From an uncultured Lachnospiraceae bacterium (GTDB lineage: Bacteria > Bacillota > Clostridia > Lachnospirales > Lachnospiraceae): a stretch of 11,482 nt of DNA. Positions 5,865 through 11,482 of this stretch are shown here, piece by piece; the stretch's first letter is position 1; each line of letters begins with the position of its first letter. The position numbers were made by a program, and so were the translations under genes. The notes beneath the pieces were generated by a model. That model was given only the letters and a program-made list of their open reading frames with translations. It was not told where the DNA came from and made no database searches. Location: positions 1-11,482 of the forward strand of contig CAMWYL010000071.1 of assembly GCA_947178465.1 (NCBI GenBank). Reading direction: 5' to 3'.

Positions 5865-6419
5865 ATGGATCATGAGGGAAGACTGCAGAAAGATTTTGTA
5901 GGGTATGAGTATAAGGAAGTGCATACGGAAGACAGCAGGTTTTCATTCCTGCTTGACGGATATGAAAATTTCGGGTGGGAGCCGGATGAAAATCTGCCTG
6001 AAAACGGGAAGGACAGGAATCCGGTTTCACAGCAGAAGATGGTGCTTCGGCTGAAACGGAACCGTAAGATTGTCAACAAAATGGAACTGACAAGGCTTGA
6101 GCGGAATTTTGAAGCGTGTGTCAATGAAATAGATAAACTGGAAAAGGAAAAGACTTCTGTGGCAACAGTGTATGCGCTTGTATTAGGCATTATCGGGACA
6201 GCATTTATGGCAGGATCAACCTTTGCGGTGACGGCGCAGCCATCAAATTATATTTTGTGTATCATTCTTGCCGTGCCGGGATTTTTGGGATGGATATTCC
6301 CGTATTTTCTCTATAAAAAGATTGTAGGCAAACAGACAGAGCGGGTGACGCCATTGATAGAAGAAAAGTACGATGAAATTTATGAGATCTGTGAGAAAGG
6401 AAATAAGTTGCTATATTAA
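5865..6419 (+). CDS. Two-helix membrane protein, paralogue 1, unknown function
   Basis: A 184-residue protein that is last of the intact genes in the two-component operon. The N-terminal half is soluble and polar, with GYEY (13-16) and NFGW (35-38), then a basic segment LKRNRKIVNK and ELTRL, and a short coiled-coil-like stretch (about 73-97). Two helices follow at about 101-122 and 128-150 (FMAGSTFAV; ILAVPGFLGWI) and a charged C-terminal tail ends PLIEEKYDEIYEICEK. With no signal peptide, both ends are probably cytoplasmic. GGGAGGTG (5850-5857) overlaps the kinase stop region and lies 7 nt from ATG 5865; an in-frame extension back to 5781 overlaps the kinase and is unlikely. A clear paralogue at 9637 is driven by the same promoter module. 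I know no assigned function; context suggests an envelope-stress effector. Confidence 0.9.
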   Translation: MDHEGRLQKDFVGYEYKEVHTEDSRFSFLLDGYENFGWEPDENLPENGKDRNPVSQQKMVLRLKRNRKIVNKMELTRLERNFEACVNEIDKLEKEKTSVATVYALVLGIIGTAFMAGSTFAVTAQPSNYILCIILAVPGFLGWIFPYFLYKKIVGKQTERVTPLIEEKYDEIYEICEKGNKLLY

Positions 6420-6433
6420 AGGTGGATGCTTTC

Positions 6434-6538
6434 ATGCAAGGCGCAAGAGAGTGTGTCAGAAATATGTCTGATGCTCTTTTTGCAGCCTGGCATTTATGGA
6501 CAGGAGTCATCAGTGGAAAATCGAAAAGGGCGATATAA
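6434..6538 (+). CDS. Possible truncated small ORF at the end of the two-component operon
   Basis: A 34-residue frame begins at ATG 6434, with GGTGG (6421-6425) 8 nt upstream and only 14 bp after the previous stop. Its first ~20 residues (including SDALFAAWHLW) look like an ordered amphipathic start, while the end (SGKSKRAI) overlaps a different frame that resembles a GH3 enzyme tail. It may be the 5' remnant of a further operon gene cut by the rearrangement that brought in the following relics. No family is recognised and it could be chance. Confidence 0.3.
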   Translation: MQGARECVRNMSDALFAAWHLWTGVISGKSKRAI

Positions 6539-6660
6539 TATTGAAGGTTGGAAGTTCTTCTGAGGATATCAGGCTTAACGATACCTTCACAATTACAGAT
6601 AATACATGGATCGATGGTCAAACAAGGGCGTTTTACGGAAAAGCTGCTGAGTGCTTATAA
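6472..6660 (+). pseudogene. C-terminal remnant of a family 3 glycoside hydrolase (beta-glucosidase type)
   Basis: An open frame without start encodes 62 residues. The part from about 6487 reads like the fibronectin-III-like end of GH3 beta-glucosidases: a short WKIEKGD strand, then the typical VGSSSEDIRL signature, a FTIT strand and GQTRAFYGK before the stop at 6658-6660. The catalytic domains are absent. The stop overlaps the convergent TetR gene end by a few bases (TetR stop complement 6655-6657), an arrangement likely inherited from an older glycoside-use locus. A GPH-type sugar transporter relic lies at 8837, which fits the same lost locus. The match is from memory of the family, so moderate confidence. 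Confidence 0.5.
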
Positions 6661-7263
6661 ACTGTTTGATTTTTCAGGATCCAAATGTGACAGCATTTGC
6701 TGGCTGAACAATAACTGCCGGGTAAGGAGGTTAAGAAGTTTCTCCTCCGATTCCTGGCAGCAGTTGTCCAGCCATTTTTGTATTACAGCAGTCAGGCCGG
6801 CAATAAAAAATGTCTGGCTGTATTCGTATTCTAATGGGTCATTTATTTCGGATTGCCGCATGAATTTTTGAAGACTGCTGTCGGAATATTACAACAGTGC
6901 ATAATCAAAGATTTTAGGCCGCTGCTGGCTGGAAAAGTATATCCGGTAAAAATCCTGATGTTCTTTGATAAATGAAAACAAATGCAAAAAACATTCCCGG
7001 AGAGAGTAATCCTGCCCATGGGCTGTAAAAAAAATGGTCTTAAAGTAATGAAACATATCAGACTCTATGCACTGCATTAATGCATAAATATCCTCATGAT
7101 GCAGGTAAAAAGTAGTACGGTTGATGTCTGCCGAACGGCAGATTTCCTTAACTGATATTTTTGAAATGTCATTTTTCTTCAGTAATTCTAAAAAAATGTT
7201 TCGGATTTTTCTTTCAGTCTGCTGAAAGCGCAGGTTATTTTTTGAATTCATAAATCTTTCCAT
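6655..7263 (-). pseudogene. TetR-family repressor interrupted by an in-frame stop codon
   Basis: On the minus strand one frame runs from ATG 7263 (or ATG 7251) to the stop at 6657-6655, about 200 residues, the normal TetR length. It is interrupted by a TAA at 6891-6889. Before the stop are an N-terminal helix (TERKIRNIFLELLKK) and the helix-turn-helix (ISVKEICRSADINRTTFYLHHEDI). After it, in the same frame, lies the ligand-domain end with SQTFFIAGLTAVIQKWLDN, typical of TetR C-terminal helices. The break is therefore a nonsense change rather than a frameshift. A 124-residue product would keep the DNA-binding domain but lose the dimerisation helices, so it is probably inactive. It is divergent from the MATE gene and would be expected to have repressed it. 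Confidence 0.8.
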
Positions 7264-7367
7264 CCTTTTGCCAGAGTAAATTCTGTCATCTCACTACTGC
7301 GCATAACTGCACAGTATAATGTGGGTAATAAATTCTATTAACTCAACACAGGGTGATATATTGATGA

Positions 7368-7396
7368 TTGTACTACTGTTAAGTTCAATTTACAAT
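7368..7396 (+). promoter_or_regulatory. Putative promoter of the MATE gene
   Basis: TTGTAC (7368-7373) and TACAAT (7391-7396) are separated by exactly 17 bp, a fair sigma-A match. It lies about 30 bp before the MATE start, in the divergent region shared with the TetR gene, where an operator would be expected. No clear palindrome was found. Confidence 0.5.
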
Positions 7397-7427
7397 AGGA
7401 TTATCAAAAAGGTAGAGGGTGACAGAT

Positions 7428-8804
7428 ATGGAAAAAAATGAACAGATGCTTCAAAAAGGCTCTTTTTTGCAACTGGTGATTAATCTTTGCGTGCCTGCGA
7501 TCGTAATCATGCTGGTGATGGTTATTTACAATATGGCAGACACTTATTTTATCGGAAAGACGGGAGATCCCTGTAAAATTGCGGCAGTATCTTTGTGCGG
7601 CCCGGTGTTCAGTATCTTATCCGGCCTTGGCACGCTTCTTGGAAGCGGGGGATGTACGGTGATATCTCTGGCGCTGGGGAAAAAAGAATATCAGAAGATC
7701 AAAGCCTGCACCAGCCTGTGCTGTTATGGTTCCCTGGCAATTGGATTGCTTTTTTCTGTTGCAGTGCTTGTAAATCTGGCAGGCATCAGCAATGCAATTG
7801 GGGCAAATGCGGACACGATGGAGTATACTTGTACCTATCTGCGGATTTTGGCTTTGGGTGGTCCGATTATTTTATTCGGTAATGTCTTTAATAACCTGAT
7901 CCGCGCGGACGGTTCTGCCCGAGAGTCCATGATATCCAACGGGCTGGGCACCATTGTCAATATCATTCTGGATCCGGTTCTGATTCTGGGGGCTGGCATG
8001 GGAGTCGCCGGGGCAGCGGCGGCGACAGTGGCCGGAAACATGGTCAGTTTCCTGTATCTGATTTGGTATGTGATGAAAAAGCAAAAAGCATTTTCGCTGG
8101 ATTTCAGGGATCTGTCTTTGGAAAAAGAGGTAGTCATTCCCATAGTGACATTAGGGATTCCATTGGCCTGTAGTACGATATTAATGAGCTTTTCACATAT
8201 GTTCATGAATCATATACTGGCAGGATATGGATCCGTTGCAGTGGCGGCAAGCGGAGTGGCAGGCAAAGTATCCATGGTGATAACCATGCTCGCCATGGGA
8301 CTGTGTATGGGAATGCAGCCTGCTATCTCCTATAACTGCGGGGCAGGTGAATTCGGAAAAATGTACAGGATCGTGCGCAATCTGGGGATCATGACAGTCA
8401 TCATAGGGAGTCTGCTGACAGCAGGATGCCTGATTGGAAAAAGTTATTTGGTAGCGATGTTTATAGAACATGAGGAAGTGGCCAGACTAGGCGAAAGGAT
8501 GGTGGCAGCCTTTATGCTGATGGGGCCATTTTATGGGCTGTACCAGCTATGTACCACCTTTCTGCAGTCCACTGGAAAAGCATCCTATGCTACAGTGGTG
8601 GCGCTGCTTGGCAAAGGTATCATTTATCTGCCCGTGCTGTTCGGGCTAAATGCGCTGTTCGGATTAAATGGCGTGATTTACACGGCGCCGCTTACAGATA
8701 TGCTGTCGTTGTTGGTGGGAGCTGGGCTGTGTTTTATATGGAACAGAAAGTTGGCGGGTAACAGCATTATTGCGGAAAGTAGTGAAGCATCTCAGATACA
8801 ATGA
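7428..8804 (+). CDS. MATE-family multidrug efflux transporter (MepA-like)
   Basis: A 458-residue, 12-helix cation/drug antiporter in the cytoplasmic membrane. The MATE signature IYNMADTYFIGKTGD lies near residues 37-51, followed by AAVSLCGPVFSILSGLGTLLGSGG. IRADGSARESM lies between the halves, NIILDPVLI in the first bundle, and MGMQPAISYNCGAG is the second-half counterpart. Length is typical. I chose ATG 7428 because AGAGGG (7414-7419) lies 8 nt upstream; a GTG at 7419 overlaps that site. It is divergent from the broken TetR gene and has its own promoter. It is the only intact gene within the relic region 6420-9500, which suggests selection has kept it. The substrate cannot be read from sequence. 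Confidence 0.95.
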   Translation: MEKNEQMLQKGSFLQLVINLCVPAIVIMLVMVIYNMADTYFIGKTGDPCKIAAVSLCGPVFSILSGLGTLLGSGGCTVISLALGKKEYQKIKACTSLCCYGSLAIGLLFSVAVLVNLAGISNAIGANADTMEYTCTYLRILALGGPIILFGNVFNNLIRADGSARESMISNGLGTIVNIILDPVLILGAGMGVAGAAAATVAGNMVSFLYLIWYVMKKQKAFSLDFRDLSLEKEVVIPIVTLGIPLACSTILMSFSHMFMNHILAGYGSVAVAASGVAGKVSMVITMLAMGLCMGMQPAISYNCGAGEFGKMYRIVRNLGIMTVIIGSLLTAGCLIGKSYLVAMFIEHEEVARLGERMVAAFMLMGPFYGLYQLCTTFLQSTGKASYATVVALLGKGIIYLPVLFGLNALFGLNGVIYTAPLTDMLSLLVGAGLCFIWNRKLAGNSIIAESSEASQIQ

Positions 8805-8836
8805 AACAAATATTTGAAGTATTTTAAATAAAATAT

Positions 8837-9018
8837 TTCATCAAGGAAACTGTGAATGTTGATGTAAAAGCAAGCGAAGACAATACAGGCAAAGCATCGT
8901 TTAGAGATGTAACAACAGTTTTGTCGAAAACCCCATATATCTGGACCATTGCACTGGCTCTGTTTGCTAATAACTTTGTGGTAAATATGGGTGTGAACAC
9001 TTACTATGTGGGCATACC
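8837..9018 (+). pseudogene. Internal fragment of a GPH/MFS-type sugar transporter
   Basis: A frame without proper start reads FIKETVNVDVK, a polar central loop, FRDVTTVLSKTPYIW, then a helix ending NMGVNTYY. This resembles the central loop and following helix of glycoside-pentoside-hexuronide (melibiose permease type) symporters. The helices before and after it are missing: upstream is an in-frame TAA at 8825-8827 and downstream the sequence switches to cardiolipin synthase near 9013-9021. About 60 residues of a normal ~450 remain. A perfect 7-bp inverted repeat (TATTTTA, TAAAATA; 8820-8835) lies at its left edge. Confidence 0.55.
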
Positions 9019-9494
9019 TTCATGGAGGGGGACGGTATTGTTATTCCATATAGTGACGGATTGGAAACAATAATTGGTAAAAACGTGTACCTTAATATGA
9101 TCCACGCTGCAAGGAAGTATCTGTACCTTACCACACCGTATCTGATTTGTGACCATGAGCTTATGGGGGCGTTGAAGTTGGCGGCAAAGCGAGGAGCTGA
9201 TTCGGAGCGGGGTGAAAATCTATGAATATACACCGGGATTTGTCCATGCAAAGAGCATGATATGCGATGCCAAATTTGCCATATGCGGGCACGATTATTC
9301 TGGATTATGGGTCTTTGGTACATCATCTTGAGTGTGCAGCATGGATGTATCATGTGGACTGTATCGCTGACATGAAGGAAGACTTTATGGAAATGCTGTC
9401 TGCATCTGAACAGATAACGCATAAGGAAGCGAAGCTGCGGCCGTGGTTTAGTCTTCCGGCAGAGGTAATGAGAATATTTACTCCATTGCTGTAA
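9016..9494 (+). pseudogene. Cardiolipin synthase (phospholipase D family) C-terminal remnant, frameshifted
   Basis: Three frames together reconstruct the end of a cardiolipin synthase, the enzyme that joins two phosphatidylglycerols at the membrane. Frame one (9016 to about 9200) gives GDGIVIPYSDG, NVYLNMIHAARKYLYLTTPYL and LAAKRGAD. The next frame (about 9206-9289) gives GVKIYEYTPGFVHAKSMICD, holding the second HxKxxxxD motif. The third (about 9287-9494) gives GTIILDYGSL, MYHVDCIADMKEDF and the C-terminus. About 25 residues usual in the family between the first two pieces are missing, and a one-base shift at about 9289 separates the last two. The N-terminal helices and the first HKD motif are absent. 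It abuts the transporter fragment with no spacer, a recombination junction. Confidence 0.8.
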
Positions 9495-9503
9495 AGTAAA
9501 AGC

Positions 9504-9534
9504 TACCTGCCATTTTATTGGTGGGTATTTTTTT
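9504..9534 (+). terminator. Rho-independent terminator after the cardiolipin synthase remnant
   Basis: TACCTGCC (9504-9511) pairs fully, with two G-U wobbles, with GGTGGGTA (9520-9527) over an 8-nt loop, followed by seven T residues (9528-9534). It separates the relic region from promoter module E, which starts directly after it. Confidence 0.8.
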
Positions 9535-9536
9535 GT

Positions 9537-9595
9537 TGGAATTAATATTTCTCAAACAAATCTGAAACGCTGGATAAACAATTAACCTGTAAAAT
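9537..9595 (+). promoter_or_regulatory. Promoter module E: three 11-bp repeats plus -10
   Basis: TTAATA (9542-9547) is followed by TTTCTCAAACA (9548-9558), AATCTGAAACG (9559-9569) and CTGGATAAACA (9570-9580). Seven bases later comes TGTAAAAT (9588-9595). It is the only regulatory signal seen before the paralogue at 9637 and has the same spacing as the other copies. Confidence 0.8.
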
Positions 9596-9636
9596 ATCAA
9601 TATCAAAGGAAAATCAGCAGAAAAGGAGTGATTTTA

Positions 9637-10161
9637 ATGGATGGAGCATTACAGAAGAAATTTATAGGATATGAGTATAGGGACATCACGGTGAAAAAGA
9701 CCATGCAATCCATTTATGCAGATAGTTTTGGGAACTTTGGATGGATTGCGGAAGGCATCGGAGAAGCTGCCGGAAAAGTGGATTCTGTGGTCATGAAGTT
9801 CAAGCGTGACAGGAAAATCAGGAATAAATCGGAGTTGACCAGACTGCAGAGGCAGTTTGAAGCCTGCACTGCAGAGATTGTTTCTTTGGAAAGGTCAAAG
9901 GTCACGAAAGCGGCAGGTGTCGCATATGTGGTGGGAGTGCTTGGCTGTGCATTTATGGCAGGTTCTGTATTTGCGGTAATAGCTGGAAATATTCCCATGT
10001 GCGTGATCCTTGCAGTGCCGGGATTCCTTGGATGGATAGTCCCATACCCCATATTCAGGAGTATCAGTTCAAAAAGGACAGAAGTGGCTGATCCGTTAAT
10101 TGACCAGAAGTATGACGAGCTTTATAGCGTGTGTGAAAAAGCAAATGCTTTATTGAACTAA
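9637..10161 (+). CDS. Two-helix membrane protein, paralogue 2, unknown function
   Basis: A 174-residue protein alignable end to end with the one at 5865. Shared blocks in order are GYEY (11-14), NFGW (33-36), a basic KRDRKI stretch (56-61) followed by ELTRL (66-70), FEAC (74-77), FMAGSVFAV (106-114), ILAVPGFLGWI (124-134) and PLIDQKYDELYSVCEK (153-168). The helices are at about 92-114 and 120-140. The region between NFGW and the basic stretch is the most different and shorter. ATG 9637 has AAGGAG (9623-9628) 8 nt upstream; a GTG at 9628 overlaps that site. It is monocistronic behind module E, while its paralogue is in the kinase operon behind module D, so both copies probably answer the same signal. 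Confidence 0.92.
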   Translation: MDGALQKKFIGYEYRDITVKKTMQSIYADSFGNFGWIAEGIGEAAGKVDSVVMKFKRDRKIRNKSELTRLQRQFEACTAEIVSLERSKVTKAAGVAYVVGVLGCAFMAGSVFAVIAGNIPMCVILAVPGFLGWIVPYPIFRSISSKRTEVADPLIDQKYDELYSVCEKANALLN

Positions 10162-10333
10162 GTAGTTTCTGCTGATAAGGCAGCAACAGGGCAAAAGGCT
10201 CCGTATGTTTTGCATGGTCAGTACACTTAGAACAGAAAAATAAGAAAAACCTTCGTTTTTGTATTGTCAGCAAAGATACAGGTTTTTATTGTCTTGGGTT
10301 ACGGGGTTCACGAAGCGGTTTCTGTAATATATA
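10162..10333. other. Intergenic region without a recognisable gene
   Basis: About 170 bp separate the paralogue stop from promoter module F. I see only weak hairpins: TGCTG/CAGCA just after the stop, and AAAAAC/GTTTTT near 10245, neither a convincing terminator. No coding frame with a ribosome site was found. Confidence 0.5.
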
Positions 10334-10392
10334 TAAAATTAATATTTCACAAACAATTCTCAAGCACTTCTTAAACAAATGGGGTGTAAGAT
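10334..10392 (+). promoter_or_regulatory. Promoter module F: three 11-bp repeats plus -10
   Basis: TTAATA (10339-10344) is followed by TTTCACAAACA (10345-10355), ATTCTCAAGCA (10356-10366) and CTTCTTAAACA (10367-10377). Seven bases later comes TGTAAGAT (10385-10392). This is the clearest copy. It precedes the small membrane peptide and the ABC transporter gene. Confidence 0.82.
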
Positions 10393-10454
10393 CACTATGT
10401 AAATCAGAAAAACAAAAAATCTGTAATTAGTGCAAACGGAAAGGAGATCAAGAC

Positions 10455-10565
10455 ATGAAAAAAGGCTTAATAATCGGAGCAATAGGGAGCGTGTTGACAG
10501 CTGTCGGGGTTGCTGTCGCAGTCCGGATACGAAAAGTCAGAAAATACGCAAGTCCACAGGCATGA
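10455..10565 (+). CDS. 36-residue single-helix membrane peptide
   Basis: A short gene with a strong ribosome site (AAGGAG, 10441-10446, 8 nt before ATG). The product begins MKKGLIIGAIGSVLTAVG, one glycine/alanine-rich helix of about 20 residues, and ends in a very basic tail with RIRKVRKY and SPQA. The helix has small-residue spacing (GxxxG-like) suited to self- or partner association. It could be a regulatory subunit of the ABC transporter encoded next or a stress peptide; both are inferences. It may alternatively be a truncated start of a larger protein, but the ribosome site, the promoter 62 bp upstream and the hairpins after it support a real small gene. Confidence 0.6.
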   Translation: MKKGLIIGAIGSVLTAVGVAVAVRIRKVRKYASPQA

Positions 10566-10591
10566 TCGAATCGTAAAAGGATTTACAATTC

Positions 10592-10661
10592 CAGTTTGCA
10601 GGCGCAAACTGCTCGCAAACGCTTTGCTTTTTGCTCGTATCGCCGCTTGGAAAGCAGCGGC
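10592..10661 (+). promoter_or_regulatory. Competing hairpins between peptide and ABC genes, possible attenuator
   Basis: CAGTTTGC (10592-10599) pairs perfectly with GCAAACTG (10604-10611). Next, GCAAA (10615-10619) pairs with TTTGC (10623-10627), followed by five T residues, a small terminator-like structure. GTTTGC of the first arm can instead pair with GCAAAC at 10615-10620, which would break the second hairpin. A third hairpin pairs GCCGCT (10642-10647) with AGCGGC (10656-10661). This layout could modulate read-through into the ABC gene. Confidence 0.45.
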
Positions 10662-10699
10662 TCAATTCAAAGCTGACAGACAACGAAAGGAGAAAGAAA

Positions 10700-11413
10700 A
10701 TGAATGCGATTGAGATTAAAAATCTTTCAAAGAGCTTTCGTGGGCTCTACGCAGTGGACCATCTTAATATGACCGTCCCTGTGGGAGCAATCTACGGCTT
10801 TATCGGGGAAAACGGATCCGGTAAATCCACCACGGAAAAGCTGATCTGCGGACACCTGGTGCCGGATGCGGGTGATATCAGGCTGTTCGGTAAGGACTAC
10901 ACCGATGCAGGTGTCCGCATCCGGGTAGGTGCCTTGATTGAAAACGCTGGGTGCTTCCCCGGTTCCAGCGTCTGGGACAACCTGATGATGCAGGCCATCA
11001 ACCTGGGGCTCAAAAACCAGGGAGAGGAAATCGAGAGGGTGCTTCGCATTGTCCGCATGGAGGACTCTGCACGGATCAAATTCAAGAGCTGTTCCCTGGG
11101 CATGAAGCAGCGTATCGGCATCGCAATGGCGCTTTTGGGGGATCCTGCCTTGCTGATCCTTGATGAGCCCATCAATGGGCTTGACACGGACGGCATGCGG
11201 ATCATGCGGGAGATCCTTGTGGATATTACTAAAAATTACGGCTGTACGGTACTGATATCCTCCCATATCCTGGGTGAGCTTGAGAAGATCGCCACCCACT
11301 ACGGCATTATCCGCCAGGGCAGGATGATCCAGGAGATCTCCGCAGAGGAGATGGATGGGCGCGCACAGGTCTTTGTGTCGCTTAAGACAAAGGATATGCA
11401 GTGGGCGTTGTGA
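10700..11413 (+). CDS. ABC transporter ATP-binding protein, BcrA/lantibiotic-export type, prematurely stopped
   Basis: The 237-residue cytoplasmic ATPase subunit has all nucleotide-binding motifs: Walker A GENGSGKST (36-44), signature SLGMKQ (132-137), Walker B LLILDE (151-156), D-loop NGLD (159-162) and the switch His189 in ISSH. The overall pattern resembles ATPases of bacitracin or lantibiotic resistance exporters, which are usually about 300 residues with a C-terminal regulatory part. Here the frame meets TGA at 11411-11413 after KTKDMQWAL, yet the same frame continues sensibly to the window end. ATG 10700 has AAAGGAG (10686-10692) 7 nt upstream. The permease should lie beyond the window. 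The ATPase core could still fold; whether the shortened protein works is unknown. Confidence 0.9.
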   Translation: MNAIEIKNLSKSFRGLYAVDHLNMTVPVGAIYGFIGENGSGKSTTEKLICGHLVPDAGDIRLFGKDYTDAGVRIRVGALIENAGCFPGSSVWDNLMMQAINLGLKNQGEEIERVLRIVRMEDSARIKFKSCSLGMKQRIGIAMALLGDPALLILDEPINGLDTDGMRIMREILVDITKNYGCTVLISSHILGELEKIATHYGIIRQGRMIQEISAEEMDGRAQVFVSLKTKDMQWAL

Positions 11414-11482
11414 ATCCTGCAAAAGAAGTTCCCGGATGTACGATCTGAGGACGGGTATCTGCGGGTTTACGATGTGGATGAC
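11414..11482 (+). pseudogene. In-frame continuation of the ABC ATPase C-terminal region after TGA
   Basis: After the TGA the same frame reads ILQKKFPDV, then GYLRVYDVDD, and stays open to the window edge. This resembles the C-terminal accessory region of BcrA-type ATPases, so the TGA probably replaces a sense codon (CGA or GGA, for example). It is cut by the window end. Confidence 0.65.

Noticed and set aside
6548..6871. 107-residue plus-strand frame spanning the GH3 tail and the TetR 3' end
   Set aside because: It is antisense to the TetR C-terminal helices in most of its length and lacks a ribosome site. The other two frames carry family-like sequence.
7264..7367. TetR operator in the divergent region
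   Set aside because: I looked for a palindrome of 14 bp or more and found only short TTAAC/GTTAA matches too far apart to claim as a site.
6420..9500. Transposon or prophage as the origin of the relic segment
   Set aside because: No transposase, integrase, terminal inverted repeats or target duplications were seen, so the mechanism of insertion stays open.
11411..11413. TGA as a selenocysteine or recoded codon in the ABC ATPase
   Set aside because: I see no SECIS-like hairpin right after it and no reason for a redox residue in this region. Other TGA codons in the window end genes normally, so a simple nonsense change is likelier.
10727..11422. 231-residue minus-strand frame opposite the ABC ATPase
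   Set aside because: The plus strand contains every ABC motif with a ribosome site. The minus frame is His/Pro-rich antisense without any recognisable feature.

Overview
The window looks like chromosomal DNA from a Gram-positive anaerobe of the Clostridia, most probably a Lachnospiraceae gut species. This rests on gene style: purine-rich Shine-Dalgarno sites, a clostridial-type CmpB-like membrane protein, a MepA-type MATE pump, a BcrA-type ABC ATPase and GPH-transporter and GH3 remnants. No rRNA, tRNA, CRISPR array or intact insertion sequence was seen.

Layout. 1-1430 is the end of a lipid or polyketide-like operon: the C-terminal part of a FabF-type ketosynthase, overlapped by a PlsC-type acyltransferase and closed by a strong terminator. 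1469-6419 is a cell-envelope two-component locus: a decayed CmpB-like gene, a small protein with 11-residue repeats, a four-helix membrane protein, then an operon of a frameshifted multi-pass membrane protein, an OmpR-family response regulator, a histidine kinase with a very short external loop, and a two-helix membrane protein. 6420-9500 is a patchwork of relics (truncated ORF, GH3 tail, TetR gene with an in-frame stop, GPH transporter piece, broken cardiolipin synthase) surrounding one intact MATE efflux gene. 9537-11482 returns to the envelope locus: a paralogue of the two-helix protein, a 36-residue membrane peptide and an ABC ATPase interrupted by an in-frame TGA.

The main discovery is a promoter module found six times, at 1469, 1932, 2472, 3003, 9537 and 10334. 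Each copy has a TTAATA-like block, three direct 11-bp repeats ending in AAACA, exactly 7 bp, then an 8-bp -10 block (consensus TGTANNAT), with no recognisable -35. The AAACA core is exact in 13 of 18 repeats and the geometry is identical in all six. This is how PhoB/OmpR-type regulators recruit polymerase, and one copy sits in front of the operon encoding the two-component pair. I infer an autoregulated regulon in which this kinase and regulator switch on small membrane and amphipathic proteins, two paralogous membrane proteins and an ABC transporter, probably in answer to envelope or antimicrobial-peptide stress. The regulon appears to have been split by the relic-rich segment at 6420-9500.

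Gene decay is heavy: two in-frame nonsense codons, several frameshifts, a probable lost start codon and internal deletions. This may reflect real genome decay or, for the single-base indels, sequencing or assembly error.
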